Assembly (NCBI RefSeq): GCF_030056665.1
Contig: NZ_JASHIG010000035.1
DNA length: 64,000 nucleotides
Strand: one strand, 5' to 3'
Source: Flectobacillus roseus
Lineage (GTDB): Bacteria; Bacteroidota; Bacteroidia; Cytophagales; Spirosomataceae
Under the pieces are notes generated by a model that saw only the letters and a program-made list of their open reading frames with translations, had not been told where the DNA came from and ran no database searches. This document shows positions 60,802 to 64,000 of this stretch, one piece after another (position 1 is the first letter of the stretch; each line of letters begins with the position of its first letter). Made by a program: the position numbers and the translations under genes.

Positions 60802-62535
60802 ATGAATCAAGTTAGTTTTCGCTACTTGGCTGGATTTATACTGGCAGGATTTGGGCTATTTGCCCAAAATCCTGCCGACCAAATTCGGCTCAACCAAGTT
60901 GGTTTTTACCCCAATGCACCCAAACAAGCGGTAGTGGTTGGTAAAAACTATGAAAACTTTAAACTTATCGACCAGCAAACAAAAAAAGTTGTATTTAAAG
61001 GAAAAATAAAAGAGGCGATTAAAAGTCCTTTTTCTGAAAAATACACACAAGAAATAGATTTTTCTAGTTTTCGAAAGAAAGGAAAATATCTGCTCTCTGT
61101 GGATAAATTGGGAGAGTCATATCCTTTCGAAATCAAAAATAATGCACTCAACTCCGTAGCTAAAGCCGCTATCAAAGGGTATTATTTTCAACGCGTTTCT
61201 GAAGATTTACCTGAGAAATATGCAGGAAAATGGGCTAGAAAAGCAGGCCATCCTGATTCCTCGGTATTGGTTCATGCTAACGCTATTTCGAAAAATAGAC
61301 CTGAAGGAGCTGTCATCCGTTCGCCAAGAGGATGGTACGATGCAGGAGATTATAACAAATACATTGTCAATTCGGGTATTACCATGTACACGCTATTGGC
61401 CGCTTTGGAAGATTTCCCTAAAGTTGCTAGCGAATTAGAGTTGAACATCCCCGAAAGTGGTAATTCTTTGCCTGATCTTTTAGATGAAATTTTGGTCAAT
61501 CTCGAATGGATGTTAACGATGCAAGACCCTAACGATGGGGGTGTGTATCATAAGCTTACCAATGCCAATTTTGATGGAATGGTGATGCCTGACAAGGCGA
61601 CTCTTCCTAGATATGTGGTTCAGAAAAATACCATAGCAAGTTTAGATTTTGCCGCAGTAATGACTCAAGCCTCAAGGATTTTAAAACCCTATAACCCTGA
61701 ACTATCAAGTCGGTGTTTAACATCAGCGGAAAGTGCTTGGAATTGGGCAAAATCTAATCCTAAAGTATTCTATCGTCAGAATCAGAATAACGAAAAGTTT
61801 AAACCTGCTATTACGACTGGTGGATATGAGGACAATAATGACACAGACGAGTGGTTTTGGGCATCTGCAGAGTTATTTGTAGCCACGCAAAATTCTCAAT
61901 ATTGGGAAGGAATCGCTAGTACTGATGTATATTGGCTTCCGATTCAATCGTGGAATTCGGTGATGCCATTGGGCGCTTTTTCTTTGTTAAAAGCACAAAA
62001 AACTTTGCCTTCATTTACCACTAATAAAATGGCACAAATTCGAAATACTGTTTTGAAGCAAGCAGACGAAATGGTGAAAGATTTGGATAAGCCATTGTTT
62101 AGAACAGTGATGGGTAAAACAGCCAAGGATTTTATGTGGGGTAGTTCGTCCCATGCGGCTAATCAAGCAATGTTTCTACTTCAAGCTTTTCAACTAAACC
62201 CTAAGAAAATCTATTTGGAGGCGGCTTTGGGAAATATGGATTATTTATTGGGACGAAATGGTGTTGGCTACTCATTGCTAACGGGTTATGGGAGCAAATA
62301 TCCTATGCACCCGCATCATCGTCCATCTATTGCGGATGGAGTAGACGAACCTGTGCCGGGACTACTTTCGGGTGGGCCAAATCCTGGTCAGCAAGACCAA
62401 TGTAAGTACGATTCAAAGGTTCCAGATGAGTCTTTTTCTGATTCGGATTGTTCGTATGCTTCAAACGAAATTGCTATCAATTGGAACGCCCCATTGGTAT
62501 ATTTGGCAATGGCTTTGGAGTCTTATTATCATTAA
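60802..62535 (+). CDS. GH9 endoglucanase with N-terminal Ig-like domain
   Basis: A 577-residue exported enzyme. A signal peptide (ends near LFAQ) is followed by a CelD-type Ig-like domain (IRLNQVGFYPNAPKQAVVVG to about residue 112) and a GH9 (alpha/alpha)6 barrel. Catalytic residues are visible: GWYDAGDYNKY (residues 177-187; Asp180 and Asp183, general base) and Glu556 in NEIAINWNAP (general acid). HPHHRPS and the GYEDNNDTDEWFWASAEL helix are conserved. It should cut beta-1,4-glucans such as cellulose or xyloglucan backbones, complementing the GH31 xylosidase upstream. Confidence 0.9.
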   Translation: MNQVSFRYLAGFILAGFGLFAQNPADQIRLNQVGFYPNAPKQAVVVGKNYENFKLIDQQTKKVVFKGKIKEAIKSPFSEKYTQEIDFSSFRKKGKYLLSVDKLGESYPFEIKNNALNSVAKAAIKGYYFQRVSEDLPEKYAGKWARKAGHPDSSVLVHANAISKNRPEGAVIRSPRGWYDAGDYNKYIVNSGITMYTLLAALEDFPKVASELELNIPESGNSLPDLLDEILVNLEWMLTMQDPNDGGVYHKLTNANFDGMVMPDKATLPRYVVQKNTIASLDFAAVMTQASRILKPYNPELSSRCLTSAESAWNWAKSNPKVFYRQNQNNEKFKPAITTGGYEDNNDTDEWFWASAELFVATQNSQYWEGIASTDVYWLPIQSWNSVMPLGAFSLLKAQKTLPSFTTNKMAQIRNTVLKQADEMVKDLDKPLFRTVMGKTAKDFMWGSSSHAANQAMFLLQAFQLNPKKIYLEAALGNMDYLLGRNGVGYSLLTGYGSKYPMHPHHRPSIADGVDEPVPGLLSGGPNPGQQDQCKYDSKVPDESFSDSDCSYASNEIAINWNAPLVYLAMALESYYH

Positions 62536-62741
62536 AATGCACTTTCATACATTTGTTAATACGAATAGTTTTATGCCTATTTTTTGAAAACCGTAAAATA
62601 ACTTCCAGTGGGGTTAAATTGTTGATTAATAGCTTATTGTTTTGAATTTCTGTTGCAAAAGACCGAAATGGTTGCTCAAAAAGTTCTTTGGGTTGTACCT
62701 TTGTCATAACAAACATTATTAAAACGAACCCTTAAATTATT

Positions 62742-63143
62742 ATGAAAAAGCTTTATAGTTTTTTGACTCTATTTCTATCTATTGCCCTTCTTTTTGGTTG
62801 TAGTTCTGACGATGACAATACCAACACTGTTCCAACTGTAGACTTCGATGTAGCCATTGGCTCATACACGCTTCGTTCTATTACGAATACGGCTGGTCAG
62901 GCAGTAACTGGATCAGGAACTTTGACGGTAAAAAGAGAGAATGGTAATACTGCTGGATTTACCTATGCTGTGACCTTGAAGAATGGAACGTCTACCTCAA
63001 ACGTAAACATTACCAATACTTACACAGTATCGGTCTCGGGAACAAAAATTAGTTTTGGTACAGATCATTACTACCAGTCAGGAACTTTATATGCATCAAT
63101 TCCGACTGGTTCAGGAATTTATACAGCTGTATTTACAAAATAA
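62742..63143 (+). CDS. Small lipoprotein, paralogue of the next gene
   Basis: A 133-residue precursor with a lipoprotein signal (LTLFLSIALLFGCSSDDDN, Cys20) and a mature beta-rich domain starting VDFDVAIGSYTLRSITNTAGQAVTGSGTLTVKRENGN. It ends in SGIYTAVFTK. The same pattern recurs in the protein encoded at 63361 (NFDLALGDYQLISLVDTKGALVAGSSGTLHLEKESNG), so the two are tandem paralogues. Two small soluble lipoproteins of this shape often sit on the cell surface; function unknown. A terminator follows. Confidence 0.75.
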   Translation: MKKLYSFLTLFLSIALLFGCSSDDDNTNTVPTVDFDVAIGSYTLRSITNTAGQAVTGSGTLTVKRENGNTAGFTYAVTLKNGTSTSNVNITNTYTVSVSGTKISFGTDHYYQSGTLYASIPTGSGIYTAVFTK

Positions 63144-63181
63144 CAGCTTCTATAAATTAAGGATTATAATTGAATTTGATT

Positions 63182-63212
63182 AAAACCTTCTCAAATTTTG
63201 GGAGGGTTTTTT
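63182..63212 (+). terminator. Terminator between the paralogous lipoprotein genes
   Basis: AAAACCTTCTC (63182-63192) pairs imperfectly with GGGAGGGTTTT (63200-63210), followed by T. The two lipoprotein genes are probably separate units. Confidence 0.7.
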
Positions 63213-63360
63213 CATGTAAAACCCTTTTATAATTAAGAAATTAAAACATTTGAGATAACAAATACCAGTACGCATACACAGATAAGATTTTTAGTTGTTG
63301 TACTAACTATTGAGGATTTATGGGTACCTTTGTAGACTTTTCAATCATCAAATTATACTC

Positions 63361-63798
63361 ATGAATATTTACCTAAAACAATCAATTCTACTGCTATTAC
63401 CCTTCATGGTAATATCCTGTAAACAACAGTCATCTGAAGAACAAATTCAACCAATTGTCAGTACTAAAAACAATTTTGATTTAGCGCTGGGAGACTATCA
63501 ACTTATTTCATTGGTGGATACTAAAGGAGCTCTTGTGGCGGGTAGTTCAGGCACTTTACATTTAGAGAAAGAGTCAAATGGTACAGCAACGATTAAGATT
63601 AGTATTGAGATTAAAACCTCAAATGCTGGAGGGGGAATGGGCTCTAGTTTTAATTTTGTTGCCCAAAATGATGGAAAGAAAATACGTTTTGGGACAGATA
63701 TTTATGTTGAAGCTAATGAGTTTCATGCTCCTGTAAGTGTGTACAATTACCAGACAGGATCTAATGAAGTATATTCTGCAACATTTTTGAAAAAATAG
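63361..63798 (+). CDS. Small lipoprotein, second paralogue
   Basis: The Met at 63361 gives a lipoprotein signal (SILLLLPFMVISC, Cys21 or so); the upstream in-frame Met at 63310 is not supported. The 145-residue product has the same domain as the preceding protein, with matching motifs FDxAxGxYxLxS, TLHLEKESNGTATI, KIRFGTDIYVE (GTKISFGTDHYYQ in the paralogue) and an ending YSATFLKK (YTAVFTK). Function unknown. Confidence 0.75.
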   Translation: MNIYLKQSILLLLPFMVISCKQQSSEEQIQPIVSTKNNFDLALGDYQLISLVDTKGALVAGSSGTLHLEKESNGTATIKISIEIKTSNAGGGMGSSFNFVAQNDGKKIRFGTDIYVEANEFHAPVSVYNYQTGSNEVYSATFLKK

Positions 63799-63893
63799 GT
63801 TTAATGTAAAGCTCGAAAACTTTATATTAACATAAGTAATCCCAAATTTTCAGGATTGGGGTTATTTTCCAAGTTTTTATCAAACATGAGTCA

Positions 63894-63980
63894 TCCCGAA
63901 TTTTTCGGGAGAACTTCTAAAAACGAAACCTCCTTGTTTACTTTGTGAATCACGACAAACACAAACAAACAGGAGGTTTC
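63894..63980. promoter_or_regulatory. Two hairpins at the right edge; second sequesters a Shine-Dalgarno
   Basis: TCCCGAA (63894-63900) pairs with TTCGGGA (63904-63910). GAAACCTCC (63925-63933) pairs with GGAGGTTTC (63972-63980), and the flanks extend the stem with a few bulges (63925-63947 with 63960-63980). The second stem traps AGGAGG (63971-63976), which would otherwise be 5 bases before the ATG at 63982. Confidence 0.75.
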
Positions 63981-63981
63981 T

Positions 63982-64000
63982 ATGCATAAAGCATTTCTAC
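63982..64000 (+). CDS. Start of a truncated gene, possibly a transposase
   Basis: ATG at 63982 begins MHKAFL and runs off the window. The strong AGGAGG Shine-Dalgarno is unlike every other gene here, and it is hidden in a hairpin, a translational control known for IS200-type transposases. This suggests the left end of an insertion sequence, but too little is visible to name a family. Confidence 0.35.

Noticed and set aside
62477..62716. 79-residue minus-strand ORF after the GH9 gene
   Set aside because: Partly antisense to the GH9 end with no recognisable domain; probably a chance frame.
1..64000. tRNA or rRNA genes
   Set aside because: No cloverleaf with a T-loop-like GGTTCGAATCC or rRNA segment was noticed on either strand; a covariance scan would be decisive.

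Overview
The window looks like chromosomal DNA from a member of the Bacteroidota, most likely the Cytophagales (Flectobacillus/Arcicella/Spirosoma-like). Evidence: a low-GC genome, SusC/SusD outer-membrane pairs, a lipoprotein-type TamA (TamL), LytS-type kinases with periplasmic beta-propellers, the ftsX-DUF3098-uppP-truB-ribF neighbourhood, and start codons without Shine-Dalgarno sequences. The genus is inferred, not proven. I saw no tRNA, rRNA, CRISPR array or prophage. The only possible insertion sequence is at the extreme right edge.

Layout. 1-4.6 kb: an MprF-type lysyl-phosphatidylglycerol synthase/flippase (cut by the left edge) behind an AcvB/VirJ-type hydrolase, then a small PH-domain membrane protein. 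4.7-11.8 kb: TamL, a SpoU/TrmH rRNA methyltransferase, an aldo/keto reductase, a membrane-anchored NUC1 nuclease and a BaiN-type flavoprotein. 12.1-18.7 kb: a LytTR-only regulator divergent from a LytS/LytR-type two-component operon, then a DUF3300-like Tyr/Gly-rich secreted protein. 18.9-27.2 kb: housekeeping genes (TPR protein, etfBA, bifunctional nuclease, ftsX, DUF3098, uppP, truB, ribF, DUF1905 protein). 27.5-34.1 kb: a Tat-exported Gfo/Idh/MocA oxidoreductase and a SusC/SusD pair. 34.4-41.0 kb: an orphan full-length LanB-type dehydratase, a MauG-type cytochrome c peroxidase and a PhoX/DUF839 lipoprotein.

41.3-47.5 kb is a phenylalanine/tyrosine catabolic cluster: homogentisate dioxygenase, phenylalanine hydroxylase, 4-hydroxyphenylpyruvate dioxygenase, a MarR regulator, fumarylacetoacetase and a flavin reductase. 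A perfect 12-bp-arm palindrome lies just upstream of the first gene. 47.8-51.7 kb: an SDR, a GH13 protein that has lost the centre of its catalytic barrel, a UMF1-type MFS transporter and a small zinc-ribbon membrane protein. 52.5-58.1 kb: a TonB-dependent receptor followed by a NarL-type response regulator and its divergent kinase. 58.3-62.5 kb: a GH31 alpha-xylosidase/glucosidase and a GH9 endoglucanase, suggesting use of xyloglucan-like glycans. 62.7-63.8 kb: two paralogous small lipoproteins. The right edge carries a hairpin with a strong Shine-Dalgarno and the first codons of a probable mobile-element gene.

The intergenic DNA is unusually structured. There is a TTTCGGA/TCCGAAA repeat family at four loci, a pair of matching ~95 bp repeats 17 kb apart, palindromic GAGACGCAA-type repeats, a nested inverted-repeat element at 47.5-47.8 kb, a GC-rich palindromic island at 24.65-24.79 kb and an AAAGCCC heptamer array at 55.6 kb. 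The most interesting leads are the LanB enzyme without visible precursor or cyclase, the catalytically gutted GH13 protein beside a transporter, the LysPG make-and-break gene pair, and several candidate operators.
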